In this document: one piece after another, positions 28,116-36,790 of the stretch | Layout: the number at the start of each line of letters is the position of its first letter | How positions within the stretch are numbered: position 1 is the first letter of the stretch | NCBI GenBank assembly: GCA_002723085.1 | Contig: PBNK01000036.1 | Location: 1 to 64,000, forward strand | Direction: 5' to 3' | Source of the DNA: Crocinitomicaceae bacterium | GTDB lineage: Bacteria; Bacteroidota; Bacteroidia; Flavobacteriales_D; Parvicellaceae | Length of the DNA stretch: 64,000 nucleotides | Translations under genes and position numbers: made by a program | The notes under the pieces: generated by a model | Seen by the model: only the letters and a program-made list of their open reading frames with translations | Told to the model about the DNA's origin: nothing | The model's database searches: none

Positions 28116-29342
28116 ATGAATAACAATCAAGTTAGTAAAATACTAAACGATCCAGTTTATGGATTTATTACTCTTAGAAGAGGAATTTTGTTAGATATTG
28201 TTGAACATCCTTATTTTCAAAGACTTTCTAGAATTAAACAATTAGGCTTAACCTACCTTGTATATCCTGGTGCACATCACACTAGATTTCATCATGCATT
28301 AGGTTGTGTCCATTTAATGAATCAAGCTATTTTAACATTAAATGAGATGGGTTATTCAATTAATGATGAGGAACAAGAGGGCGTTAAATTAGCCATTCTT
28401 TTACATGATATAGGTCATGGCCCTTTTTCTCATGCACTAGAACACAGCATTGTTTCTGAAATTCAGCATGAAGAATTGTCACATATTTTTATGCAACAAC
28501 TTAATAAGGATTTTGGGGGGAAACTTGATACTGCAATTGCAATATTTAAAGACAAATACCCAAAAAGATTTTTACATCAATTGGTTTCATCCCAGTTAGA
28601 TATGGATCGATTAGATTATTTAAAAAGAGATAGTTTTTTTACAGGTGTTTCAGAGGGAGTTGTTAGTAATCAAAGAATTATTAAAATGTTTGACTTGGTT
28701 AACGATGAAATTGTTGTAAAAGAAAAAGGCGTTTATTCGATTGAAAAATTTTTAATTGCAAGAAGGTTAATGTATTGGCAGGTTTATCTTCATAAAACAG
28801 TACTAAGTGCAGAATTCTTACTAATGAATATTTTAAAAAGAGCAAAACACCTATGTTTTAATGGACATGATATTTTCACAACTGAAGCGCTTTCACCATT
28901 TTTAATTCAAAATGTTGATAGGCCTAAAATTAAATCTTTATCTTTTCTTAACTCCTTTTCTAGAATAGATGATTATGATGTTTTCACATGTATTAAAGAA
29001 TGGGTAAACGATAAAGACCCTATCTTAAGTTTGCTTTGTAAAAGCATTATAAATAGAAAATTACCAAAAGTAAAAGTGTCTATGAGCGAGTTTTCGGAAG
29101 ATGAGATCAATGAAAATTTATCTTTTCATCAAAAAAAGCTTGGTTTTTCTAATGAGGAAATGAAATATTTTGTTTTTCAAAAGACAATGGAAAATAATGC
29201 ATATGACACAAGAAAAGATAAGATTAAAATTTTATACAAAGATGGAGGTCTTAAAGACATAACAGAAGCTTCCGATAATTTAAATGTTCAAGCTCTATCA
29301 AAACCAGTAAGAAAATATTTTTTATTTGCTCCTTATTTTTAA
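28116..29342 (+). CDS. HD-domain phosphohydrolase (dNTPase/SAMHD1-like)
   Basis: A 408-residue cytoplasmic protein of the HD superfamily. The N-terminal pattern FQRLSRIKQLGLTYLVYPGA is followed by TRFHHALGCVHL, the metal-binding HD pair in LLHDIGHGPFSH, and the final Asp in QLDMDRLDYL. This arrangement matches the YdhJ/SAMHD1-like dNTP triphosphohydrolases. Substrate is not fixed by sequence alone. The gene directly precedes the lipid A genes but lpxD has its own promoter, so functional linkage is uncertain. Confidence 0.88.
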   Translation: MNNNQVSKILNDPVYGFITLRRGILLDIVEHPYFQRLSRIKQLGLTYLVYPGAHHTRFHHALGCVHLMNQAILTLNEMGYSINDEEQEGVKLAILLHDIGHGPFSHALEHSIVSEIQHEELSHIFMQQLNKDFGGKLDTAIAIFKDKYPKRFLHQLVSSQLDMDRLDYLKRDSFFTGVSEGVVSNQRIIKMFDLVNDEIVVKEKGVYSIEKFLIARRLMYWQVYLHKTVLSAEFLLMNILKRAKHLCFNGHDIFTTEALSPFLIQNVDRPKIKSLSFLNSFSRIDDYDVFTCIKEWVNDKDPILSLLCKSIINRKLPKVKVSMSEFSEDEINENLSFHQKKLGFSNEEMKYFVFQKTMENNAYDTRKDKIKILYKDGGLKDITEASDNLNVQALSKPVRKYFLFAPYF

Positions 29343-29375
29343 TTTGTAGTTATTACAGCAATATTACTAATTTTG
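29343..29375 (+). promoter_or_regulatory. Promoter of the lpxD operon
   Basis: TTTG at 29343-29346 (-33) and TAATTTTG at 29368-29375 (-7, exact TAnnTTTG) are 21 bases apart, in the normal range. The -7 box ends only 4 bases before the lpxD ATG at 29380, so the mRNA would be nearly leaderless. Confidence 0.65.
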
Positions 29376-29379
29376 CCGA

Positions 29380-30414
29380 ATGGAATTTAAAGCTGGTCAA
29401 ATAGCAGAAATTTTAAATGGAGAGGTAATTGGGGATTCTGAAGCTCTTGTAAATGAATTTGCTAAGATTGAAGACGCTTCAAAAGGAACCATTACTTTTC
29501 TGTCTAATCTGAAGTACCAAGATTTTTTATATACTACTAATGCATCAATTGCTTTAGTAAATGTTGATTTTATTCCATCAAAAGAATTACCAAAATCTTT
29601 AACTTTAATAAAAGTTGAAAACGCATATGAAAGCTTAGCAAAACTTTTATCATTGTATAATGAGATGCAAACCTCTAAAATTGGAATTGAAGAGCCTGTA
29701 TACATTCATTCATCTGCAAAAATTGGTAAAAATGTTTACGTTGGAGCGTTTTCTTATATTGGTAAAAATGTTGTCATTGAAGACAATGTTAAGATTCACC
29801 CGCAAAGCCATATAGGAGACCATTCTTACATAGGAGAATCTTCTCATTTATACAGTGGAGTTAAAATATATAGCAAAACAAAAATAGGAAATGCATGTGT
29901 GATTCATTCAGGAGCTGTTATTGGTTCTGATGGTTTTGGATTTGCTCCTAATCAAGAAAATGATTACAATAAAATACCCCAAATTGGAAATGTTATTATT
30001 GAAGATTATGTGGAAATTGGAGCAAATACAACTATTGATAGGGCAACTATTGGTTCAACAATTATTAATAGAGGAGTAAAGTTGGATAATTTAATTCAAA
30101 TAGCACACAATGTGGAAATTGAAAAAAACACTGTGATTGCAGCACAAACTGGTGTTGCTGGTTCTACAAAGATTGGCAAGAATGTAATGATTGGAGGGCA
30201 GGTTGGAATTGCAGGGCACATTAAAATTGCTGATGGTACTAAAATTGCTGGAGATAGCGGAATCCCAAGTAGTATTACTGAAAAAAACACCACGGTTCAG
30301 GGCCCTTTAGCTTTTTCAATTGGAGATTTTAGAAGAAGTTATATTCTTTTTAAAAATCTTCCTAAATTAAAACTTCGAATAGAAGAGCTTACAAAAAAAA
30401 TTAATCAGCTTTAA
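29380..30414 (+). CDS. lpxD: UDP-3-O-acyl-glucosamine N-acyltransferase LpxD
   Basis: A 344-residue lipid A enzyme that adds the third acyl chain to UDP-3-O-acyl-glucosamine. The N-terminal uridine-binding domain (about 1-105) is followed by a left-handed beta-helix of hexapeptide repeats ([20 protein letters not shown] and similar), with the catalytic His in [12 protein letters not shown]. The C-terminal helix binds acyl carrier protein. It starts the lpxD-lpxC/fabZ-lpxA operon, with lpxC/fabZ 7 bases downstream. Confidence 0.96.
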   Translation: MEFKAGQIAEILNGEVIGDSEALVNEFAKIEDASKGTITFLSNLKYQDFLYTTNASIALVNVDFIPSKELPKSLTLIKVENAYESLAKLLSLYNEMQTSKIGIEEPVYIHSSAKIGKNVYVGAFSYIGKNVVIEDNVKIHPQSHIGDHSYIGESSHLYSGVKIYSKTKIGNACVIHSGAVIGSDGFGFAPNQENDYNKIPQIGNVIIEDYVEIGANTTIDRATIGSTIINRGVKLDNLIQIAHNVEIEKNTVIAAQTGVAGSTKIGKNVMIGGQVGIAGHIKIADGTKIAGDSGIPSSITEKNTTVQGPLAFSIGDFRRSYILFKNLPKLKLRIEELTKKINQL

Positions 30415-30421
30415 AACTATT

Positions 30422-31822
30422 ATGAGTGAAAAACAAAAGACATTAAAGTCCTCTATCTCCTTTTCAGGAATAGGTTTGCATACTGGTGCTAAAGTTGACG
30501 TTACTATTAACCCTGCTGAAGATAACTTTGGATATAAGTTTCAAAGGACTGATGTTGAAGGAGAACCCATTATTCCTGCAGATGTAGATTTAGTTATTGA
30601 TACAAAAAGAGGAACAACAATTGAAAAAAATGGAGTTAGAGTTGCAACTACAGAACATCTTTTAGCGGCACTTTATGGAACTGAAATTGATAATGCGTTA
30701 ATAACAATTAACGGTCCAGAAGTTCCAATAATGGATGGAAGTTCAAAACTTTTTGTTGATGAAATTGAAAGGGTCGGGTTGATTGAACAAACAAAAGAAA
30801 GAGAATATATTGTTTTAAAAGAAAACATTTCATATCGTGATCCTAATACCGATTCTGAAATTTTATTTGTACCAAGTAATGAATTTAGATTAACTGTAAT
30901 TGTTGATTATAATTCGCCAGTTTTAGGCATGCAGCATGCTGAGATGGGATCAATAAATGAGTTTAAAGAAGAAATTTCCTCATGTAAAACTTTTGTCTTT
31001 TTAAGTGAATTAGAGGGGTTAGCAAAAGCTGGTTTGATTAAGGGGGGTGATATTGACAATGCAATTGTTATGGTTGATAAAAAAGACGTCAAAAAAGAAG
31101 AATTAAATAATCTTGCAAAGCTTCTTGAAAAGGATGACTTTGACATTGAAATAAAAGGAAATACATTAAATAATTGTGAATTAAAATTTTATAATGAGCC
31201 TGCAAGGCATAAATTATTAGATGTTATTGGAGATTTAGCTTTAATCGGTAAACCAATAAAAGGACATTTTTTAGCAAAAAGACCTGGACATGAATTAAAC
31301 ACTTCGTTTGGAAAAATTATAAAGCAGAACATGAAAGAACAAAATAAAAAAGGCAAGCAATTTGATTTAACAAAAGAGCCTTTGTACAATATAAATGATA
31401 TTGAAAAATTGCTGCCACACAGATATCCATTTCTTTTAATAGATAAAGTTATGGAGATAACAGATGACACTATAATTGGCGTCAAGAATGTTACAATGAA
31501 TGAACATCAATTTGTTGGACATTTTCCTGGAAACCCTGTAATGCCAGGAGTTTTACAAATTGAAGCCATGGCTCAAGCAGGAGGTATTTTTTCACTTAGT
31601 AAAGTGGAAGAGCCTCATCTATACTCAACATATTTTATGAAAATTGATAATGTTAAGTTTAAGAGAAAAGTTATTCCTGGTGATACTATAGTTTTTGAAT
31701 TAAAGCTTATTTCTCCAATCAGAAGAGGTTTAGTTCACATGGGTGGGCAAGGGTATGTGAATGGACAAGTTTGCATTGAGGCAGAAATGTTAGCCCAAGT
31801 AGTTAAAGATAGAACTGAATAA
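30422..31822 (+). CDS. lpxC/fabZ: Bifunctional LpxC deacetylase / FabZ dehydratase
   Basis: A 466-residue natural fusion typical of Bacteroidota. The N-terminal part (1-305) is the zinc-dependent UDP-3-O-acyl-GlcNAc deacetylase, with Zn ligands H79 (TTEHLLAAL), H263 and D267 (RHKLLDVIGD), and the catalytic His in KRPGHELN. The C-terminal part (about 320-466) is the hot-dog fold (3R)-hydroxyacyl-ACP dehydratase, with H333 (LLPHRYPFLLID) and E381 (LQIEAMAQAGG). It commits UDP-GlcNAc derivatives to lipid A while linking to fatty acid elongation. The stop overlaps the lpxA ATG by one base. Confidence 0.97.
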   Translation: MSEKQKTLKSSISFSGIGLHTGAKVDVTINPAEDNFGYKFQRTDVEGEPIIPADVDLVIDTKRGTTIEKNGVRVATTEHLLAALYGTEIDNALITINGPEVPIMDGSSKLFVDEIERVGLIEQTKEREYIVLKENISYRDPNTDSEILFVPSNEFRLTVIVDYNSPVLGMQHAEMGSINEFKEEISSCKTFVFLSELEGLAKAGLIKGGDIDNAIVMVDKKDVKKEELNNLAKLLEKDDFDIEIKGNTLNNCELKFYNEPARHKLLDVIGDLALIGKPIKGHFLAKRPGHELNTSFGKIIKQNMKEQNKKGKQFDLTKEPLYNINDIEKLLPHRYPFLLIDKVMEITDDTIIGVKNVTMNEHQFVGHFPGNPVMPGVLQIEAMAQAGGIFSLSKVEEPHLYSTYFMKIDNVKFKRKVIPGDTIVFELKLISPIRRGLVHMGGQGYVNGQVCIEAEMLAQVVKDRTE

Positions 31823-32601
31823 TGGAAGCACATCCAACTGCAAACATTCATCCTGATGCTAAAATTGGCAAAAATGTGGTTATCGAGCCTTTTGCTACAA
31901 TTTATGCTGATGTGGTTATAGGAGAAGGAACTTGGGTAGGTCCAAATGCTGTTATTTTTGATGGGGCTAGAATAGGAGATAATTGTAAAATTTATCCTGG
32001 TGCAATAATATCTGCAACTTCTCAAGACTTAAAATATAATGGTGAGTACACAACTACTGAAATTGGAAATAATACAGTTATAAGAGAATTCGTAACTATT
32101 CATAAAGGAACAACTGATCGACACAAAACAAAAATTGGAAGCAATTGTTTATTAATGGCTTATGTTCATATTGCTCATGATTGCATTGTAGGAGATAATG
32201 TTATAATTGCAAATCTTGTTCAAATTGCTGGACATGTAACTATAGGGAATTGGGTAATTATTGAAGGAACTGCAGCTATTCAACAATTCGTTCATGTTGG
32301 AGATCATGTTTTTGTGGCTGGCGGTTCATTAGTAAGAAAAAATATTCCTCCTTATGTCAAAGCAGCTAGAGAACCATTATCATATGTTGGAGTAAATACT
32401 ATTGGTCTTAGAAGAAGAGGATTTAGCGATCAGCAAATTATGAATGTGGAAGACATATATAGAGTCATTTATGTTCAAAACAGCAACATAACTACAGCTC
32501 TTAAAGTAGCCGAGTTAGAACTGCCTCAAACTGAGGAAAAATCTACAATCTTAGATTTTATAAGAAGCTCTACAAAAGGAATCATGAGAGGATTAAGTTA
32601 A
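31822..32601 (+). CDS. lpxA: UDP-N-acetylglucosamine acyltransferase LpxA
   Basis: A 259-residue acyltransferase for the first step of lipid A synthesis. It starts with [20 protein letters not shown], the usual LpxA start, followed by hexapeptide repeats forming a left-handed beta-helix. The catalytic His lies in LLMAYVHIAHDCIVGDN. The C-terminal helical domain begins near GLRRRGFSDQQI. Length is normal. It is the last gene of the lpx operon and converges on the Omp28-like gene, overlapping its stop by 4 bases. Confidence 0.96.
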   Translation: MEAHPTANIHPDAKIGKNVVIEPFATIYADVVIGEGTWVGPNAVIFDGARIGDNCKIYPGAIISATSQDLKYNGEYTTTEIGNNTVIREFVTIHKGTTDRHKTKIGSNCLLMAYVHIAHDCIVGDNVIIANLVQIAGHVTIGNWVIIEGTAAIQQFVHVGDHVFVAGGSLVRKNIPPYVKAAREPLSYVGVNTIGLRRRGFSDQQIMNVEDIYRVIYVQNSNITTALKVAELELPQTEEKSTILDFIRSSTKGIMRGLS

Positions 32602-33542
32602 TCTAATTCCAATTTTGTGACTTGAATCACTTCAAAAGAATTTCTTTCACATATGTAAGCAATAAGAGAAAGATTACTTATATCATATGTTGAATCAAAA
32701 TTTGGATCAGGCAATTCAATGGAATAGTCATTGTAAAATTTGGTGCCACTAGATACATCTCCTGAAGAAAGAAGTGTCCCCCATGTCCCATTAACGTTAT
32801 CTGAAAGCACAGAATGATGATTGTAATTGGGGTCTATTAAATTTGTAGTTCCTCCAATAAATTGAGAAGCAATAACACTTTCTCTAACTAAATAAATTAT
32901 TAAGTTATAATCACCTGATAAATTAGATTTAAACTCAGATTCAACATGAATAAAAAGACCATTAGTAGATGGAAAGTAATTTGATTGCAATTGAATATTA
33001 GCTAATAAGTCAGAATTTTGCTCTTGATTAACATAAGTAGGCCACTCAGATGTTGCAAACCAAACATCGTTTTCTGGATCTAAAGGATTGGGTTTTCTAT
33101 TTATTGTGCCTATTGGATTAGCAGGAAACCCTGGCATATCTACGATATATACGTCACCAGCATTGGTTGTGAAATCTGTAATAAATCCCATTGCAGAGTC
33201 AAGGTGTTGAAATGCATCGACATCACAAGCATGAATACTAACTACTATAACGCCTAACGAAGAGTCATTTTCTAAAAGTAAAGCATCTTCAGCAGCAGCA
33301 GGGCAACTGCCACATTTGTGGCCTGTATAGTCTTCTAAAAGAATATGGGTTTTAGTATTCATATTGGTTGACCAGTTGCTGGAAGGATCCTCAAAACTAT
33401 ACAAAGCTAAATAGTTGTTAGAGTCACCAGGGTATAAACTCCAATTAAGATCTCCAAAAACTGGAGGAATAGGGTTTTCAGTTTTATCACATCCAATTAA
33501 TCCAAGGAACAAAATAATTAATATGAGGATGGGTTTTTTCAA
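32598..33542 (-). CDS. Omp28-like thioredoxin-fold lipoprotein, copy B
   Basis: A 314-residue lipoprotein with signal and lipobox LIGC (Cys18). A thioredoxin-like segment contains the CxxC motif C77-G-S-C80 in EDYTGHKCGSCPAAAE, the hallmark of Omp28-related outer-membrane proteins. The remainder is beta-rich with a jelly-roll appearance. It is a close paralogue of the next gene: the lipobox and CxxC are at identical positions and much of the protein is alignable. Function is unknown; the CxxC suggests a redox or metal-binding role. It is probably the last gene of the operon that starts with the TlpA-like gene. Confidence 0.85.
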   Translation of the reverse strand: MKKPILILIILFLGLIGCDKTENPIPPVFGDLNWSLYPGDSNNYLALYSFEDPSSNWSTNMNTKTHILLEDYTGHKCGSCPAAAEDALLLENDSSLGVIVVSIHACDVDAFQHLDSAMGFITDFTTNAGDVYIVDMPGFPANPIGTINRKPNPLDPENDVWFATSEWPTYVNQEQNSDLLANIQLQSNYFPSTNGLFIHVESEFKSNLSGDYNLIIYLVRESVIASQFIGGTTNLIDPNYNHHSVLSDNVNGTWGTLLSSGDVSSGTKFYNDYSIELPDPNFDSTYDISNLSLIAYICERNSFEVIQVTKLELD

Positions 33543-33585
33543 TATAATATATTTAACTCAGGTTAATGACAAGGAAAAATTAAAA

Positions 33586-34512
33586 TTAATCTAACTCAGT
33601 TTTCGTAACCTGAATTATTTTAAAAGTATTTCTTTCACATAAATAAGTAACTAGAGAAAGGTTGTTTATTTCATATGTTGAATCAATATTAGGAGAAGGC
33701 AATTCAACTGAAAAGTCATTATAATACTTTGATCCACTATTAACACTTCCTGATGAAATTAATGAACCCCATGTTCCATTTATATTGTCAGACAGAACAG
33801 AATGATGGTGATAATGATGGTCTATTGAACCGTCCCCCATTTTTTGTGGTGCAATAACAGATTCTCTAATTAAATAAAGGATTAAATGATAATCACCTGA
33901 TAAATTGTCCTTAAATTCAGTTTCAGTATGAATAAACAAACCATTTGTAGATGGAAAGTGATTTGCCTGAACTTGAATATTAGCTAATAAACTAGCACTG
34001 GTTTCAGTATTAACAGTGTTTACCCAAGAACTTGAAGCGTGCCAAACAGTGTTATTTGCTCCTGTTGGATTTCTGTTAATTGTTCCCAATGGATTAGCAA
34101 ACATTCCAGGCATATCTACAACATAAACATCTCCTGCTTCAGTAGTAAAGTCAGTGATAAATTCACTATCAGTTTCTTGAAACGCTCCTCCTGCTCCAGC
34201 ATGAACGGAAACCAATATTACATTTAATGAAGTATCATCTTCTAATTGTTTAGCAATAACTGCAGCTGCTGGACAATTGGTGCATTTGTGCCCTGTATAA
34301 TCTTCTAAAAGAATGTGTTTTTTAGTATTGTTATTAGTACTCCAATTCGTTTCAGGATTATCAAAATTATATAATGAAAGGTAGTCATTAGAATCGCCAG
34401 GATATAGGCTCCAGTCTACATCTCCAAAAACTGGTGGTATAGGGTTTTCAATTTTATCACAACTAAAAAGTCCGAAAATTATAAAAATAAGTATGTAAAA
34501 ATAATTCTTCAT
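33586..34512 (-). CDS. Omp28-like thioredoxin-fold lipoprotein, copy A
   Basis: A 308-residue lipoprotein with lipobox LFSC (Cys18) and the thioredoxin-like CxxC motif C77-T-N-C80 in EDYTGHKCTNCPAAAV. It shares with copy B a near-identical N-terminal mature region (NPIPPVFGD, WSLYPGDSN) and the C-terminal part, so the pair arose by tandem duplication; the dipeptide between the cysteines differs (TN versus GS), which usually changes redox potential. It begins 2 bases after the stop of the beta-barrel gene, so it is co-transcribed with it. Function unknown. Confidence 0.85.
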   Translation of the reverse strand: MKNYFYILIFIIFGLFSCDKIENPIPPVFGDVDWSLYPGDSNDYLSLYNFDNPETNWSTNNNTKKHILLEDYTGHKCTNCPAAAVIAKQLEDDTSLNVILVSVHAGAGGAFQETDSEFITDFTTEAGDVYVVDMPGMFANPLGTINRNPTGANNTVWHASSSWVNTVNTETSASLLANIQVQANHFPSTNGLFIHTETEFKDNLSGDYHLILYLIRESVIAPQKMGDGSIDHHYHHHSVLSDNINGTWGSLISSGSVNSGSKYYNDFSVELPSPNIDSTYEINNLSLVTYLCERNTFKIIQVTKTELD

Positions 34513-34514
34513 AA

Positions 34515-36248
34515 TTAAAAACTTGAAGTAAATGTAAATGTTAACCCATTAGAAGCAGGAACAGCTCTACAAACTCCACCTACACAAAAAACACCAGCTC
34601 TTTGTTTACCATATTGAAGTGAAAAACGGTGAGAACCATTAATATACCCTGCAGAAGCAAGAGCATAATGCAATTGCTTTTTAGGCTCAGTATTTCCATA
34701 ATTATATTGGTCTAAAATGGCAACATACCAATGAGGACTGAAGGTATATTCAATTTGAGCAAAAGCCCAATCTCCCTGGTCTTGTTTTCTTGGCACTGTT
34801 TCACCAGTAGAAATTAATTGAGAGTCCCCTTGTTCTGGTGTTGCCCATTTTGTCCATAAACCTTGTAATTCAAACCTTAAAGAATGCTCTCTATTTATTT
34901 TATAAGTTAGATCAAGAACAGCAATTTGAGCATGAATTAATTCATGATGTTGAGCAACAAGAACAGCCCTATCTTCAAAGATAAAATTGAAATAGTTAAC
35001 ATTAAATTTCAAGTGTTTATTAATTTTTCGCTTTATCTCAATATTAATATCCTGGTAAAGAATGCTGTCGCTTCTTGAAAAATATTGAGTTGAATAACTA
35101 TTTCTTGAAGTTAATTGATCATCAATAAAATCTCTTTTAGGAACATAAGATGTTGCAAAATTAAGAGATATTGTAGTTCCATATTTCCCACCTAAAATTG
35201 TTTTTTTAGGAATTTTATAAATTAAATCAGCTTGGTATGAAATTTCGCCTCTTGGGTTTGTGGCATAAGGATAAAGAGTAGCTGCTAAATTATAAGTATG
35301 TTGTTTGGTTAAGGCTGGTAAAAAGCCAATTAATAAATCTGTTGGGCCAACGCTTACATTCGTAGATCTCCATAACATATTATCCATATGTTTCGCTGAA
35401 AAATCTACTGCAAATCCTTTTGTAGAATAGCCTAAATTAAATAATAGGCCCTCTCCATTTTTGTATAAATAATTAAATCTTTCATCTTGATTATCAGGAT
35501 AGGGGTCGTTTATTTTATGGACGAATTCTCCAGAAAAACGCCATTTGTCATAACGCATATTTAGTCTGGCAGAAGATGCACCAACATTTAAGGGTAAAAT
35601 ATAATCAGGGGTATTGTTGTCATTATTAAACTTGCTTACAAAACTTCCCCCAAGTTCCATTTTAAATTTAGAATTAGCTAAAGAGTCAAATAATTCATTA
35701 ATATTTAATTCGGCATCAATAGCTCTTACAATTCCATTTCCATTAACTAAACCATCATTGAAAACATGTCTTTGTTTACCAATAAAACTTTTTAGGTAAA
35801 CCCCTTTATAAGGGTTGTATTTTAACCTTAAACCATCAATGGCATTGTCAATCCCTAATTGTCTTTCTTCATAAGCTCTTAGAATCATACCGCTTCCTAA
35901 TTGATCGTAAAAACTACCAACGGTTACTTCAACATTATCCTTATTCCAGGTTAAATACCTGTATCCAATTCCAGTTCCAGAAAATGAAGTTGGATAACCT
36001 TCTAGGGTGTTTAAGTAAGTTTCATACCTTATTCCAGCTCTAAAGTCTCCTTTTTGAAAATTGATGTTAGTAAACCCATTAAATCCATATAAATGATTAG
36101 GTAAAGCAGCATTTATTAAAGTGTCTTCTTGATAATATTGACCAATAGCTTGAACATTTCCACTAACATATCCGGGCTCGGAACTTGATTGTGAAAAAAA
36201 TGAAGAAGTATAAAAAAGAATAAAACTTAACCCTAATAATTTTTTCAT
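34515..36248 (-). CDS. Outer-membrane beta-barrel protein (DUF6029-like)
   Basis: A 577-residue protein with a signal peptide ending near SFFSQ. The mature part is composed of many alternating amphipathic strands with aromatic ends (for example IGYRYLTWNKDNVEVTVGSF) and ends in phenylalanine (FTFTSSF), as expected for an outer-membrane barrel. It resembles the DUF6029 family of Bacteroidota, which has no assigned function. A CVGGVC pair occurs near the C-terminus. The start overlaps the stop of the TlpA-like gene by 4 bases (ATGA), and the Omp28-like pair follows closely, so the four likely act together. Confidence 0.8.
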   Translation of the reverse strand: MKKLLGLSFILFYTSSFFSQSSSEPGYVSGNVQAIGQYYQEDTLINAALPNHLYGFNGFTNINFQKGDFRAGIRYETYLNTLEGYPTSFSGTGIGYRYLTWNKDNVEVTVGSFYDQLGSGMILRAYEERQLGIDNAIDGLRLKYNPYKGVYLKSFIGKQRHVFNDGLVNGNGIVRAIDAELNINELFDSLANSKFKMELGGSFVSKFNNDNNTPDYILPLNVGASSARLNMRYDKWRFSGEFVHKINDPYPDNQDERFNYLYKNGEGLLFNLGYSTKGFAVDFSAKHMDNMLWRSTNVSVGPTDLLIGFLPALTKQHTYNLAATLYPYATNPRGEISYQADLIYKIPKKTILGGKYGTTISLNFATSYVPKRDFIDDQLTSRNSYSTQYFSRSDSILYQDINIEIKRKINKHLKFNVNYFNFIFEDRAVLVAQHHELIHAQIAVLDLTYKINREHSLRFELQGLWTKWATPEQGDSQLISTGETVPRKQDQGDWAFAQIEYTFSPHWYVAILDQYNYGNTEPKKQLHYALASAGYINGSHRFSLQYGKQRAGVFCVGGVCRAVPASNGLTFTFTSSF

Positions 36249-36727
36249 TTAGCATATTTTACTACTTCATGGTAAAGTTCGTTCTCATCACCAGGTGAGT
36301 AATTGTTGTGGTCCCAAACAATTTTCCCATCTCCATTTAATAAAAATGTGTGGGGAACATTATTTACATTCATAGCTCTTTTCATGTCTCCATTGGGGTC
36401 CATTAATACAGTATATTCCCACCCCATTGCGTTGATATAAGGTTCAACTCTTGAAGCAGATCTTGCATCATCAATCGAAACTGCTACCAATTTAACTCCA
36501 GTTTCATCTACCCAATCGTCAAATTCTTCAGCAATAGTATTCAATTCAGCCTTACATGGTTTGCACCAAGTGGCCCAAAAACTTACTATAATGGGTTTGC
36601 CATTGTTTGAAATTTTTGAAACATCTACAGAGTTTCCTTTCACATCTTTTAGTTTTATATTAGGAAGTTGAGCAACACCTTGAAATAATAGGCAGAATAA
36701 AAATAGGGAAGAAATTAATTTTTTCAT
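36245..36727 (-). CDS. TlpA-like periplasmic thioredoxin
   Basis: A 160-residue protein with a signal peptide (residues 1-20) and a thioredoxin fold of the TlpA/ResA type. The active site is C55-K-P-C58 in SFWATWCKPCKAEL, followed by VAVSIDD and VPHTFLLNGDGKIVW with the conserved cis-Pro. Such proteins reduce disulfides or heme-binding cysteines outside the cytoplasm. It is first in an operon with a beta-barrel protein and two CxxC Omp28-like lipoproteins, which could be its redox partners (inference). The promoter-like 15-mer at 36751 lies upstream. Confidence 0.92.
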   Translation of the reverse strand: MKKLISSLFLFCLLFQGVAQLPNIKLKDVKGNSVDVSKISNNGKPIIVSFWATWCKPCKAELNTIAEEFDDWVDETGVKLVAVSIDDARSASRVEPYINAMGWEYTVLMDPNGDMKRAMNVNNVPHTFLLNGDGKIVWDHNNYSPGDENELYHEVVKYAK

Positions 36728-36750
36728 TGGGTTTTATAAATAGTTAATAA

Positions 36751-36765
36751 TGTAAATTTATCAAA
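36751..36765 (-). promoter_or_regulatory. Putative promoter element upstream of the TlpA-like operon
   Basis: The minus strand reads TTTGATAAATTTACA, identical over 15 bases to the element upstream of sppA (5766-5780). It contains TAAATTTA, close to the -7 consensus, and ends 23 bases before the ATG at 36727. Confidence 0.35.
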
Positions 36766-36790
36766 AAGTGAGCCAAAAAAGACCAATTAT

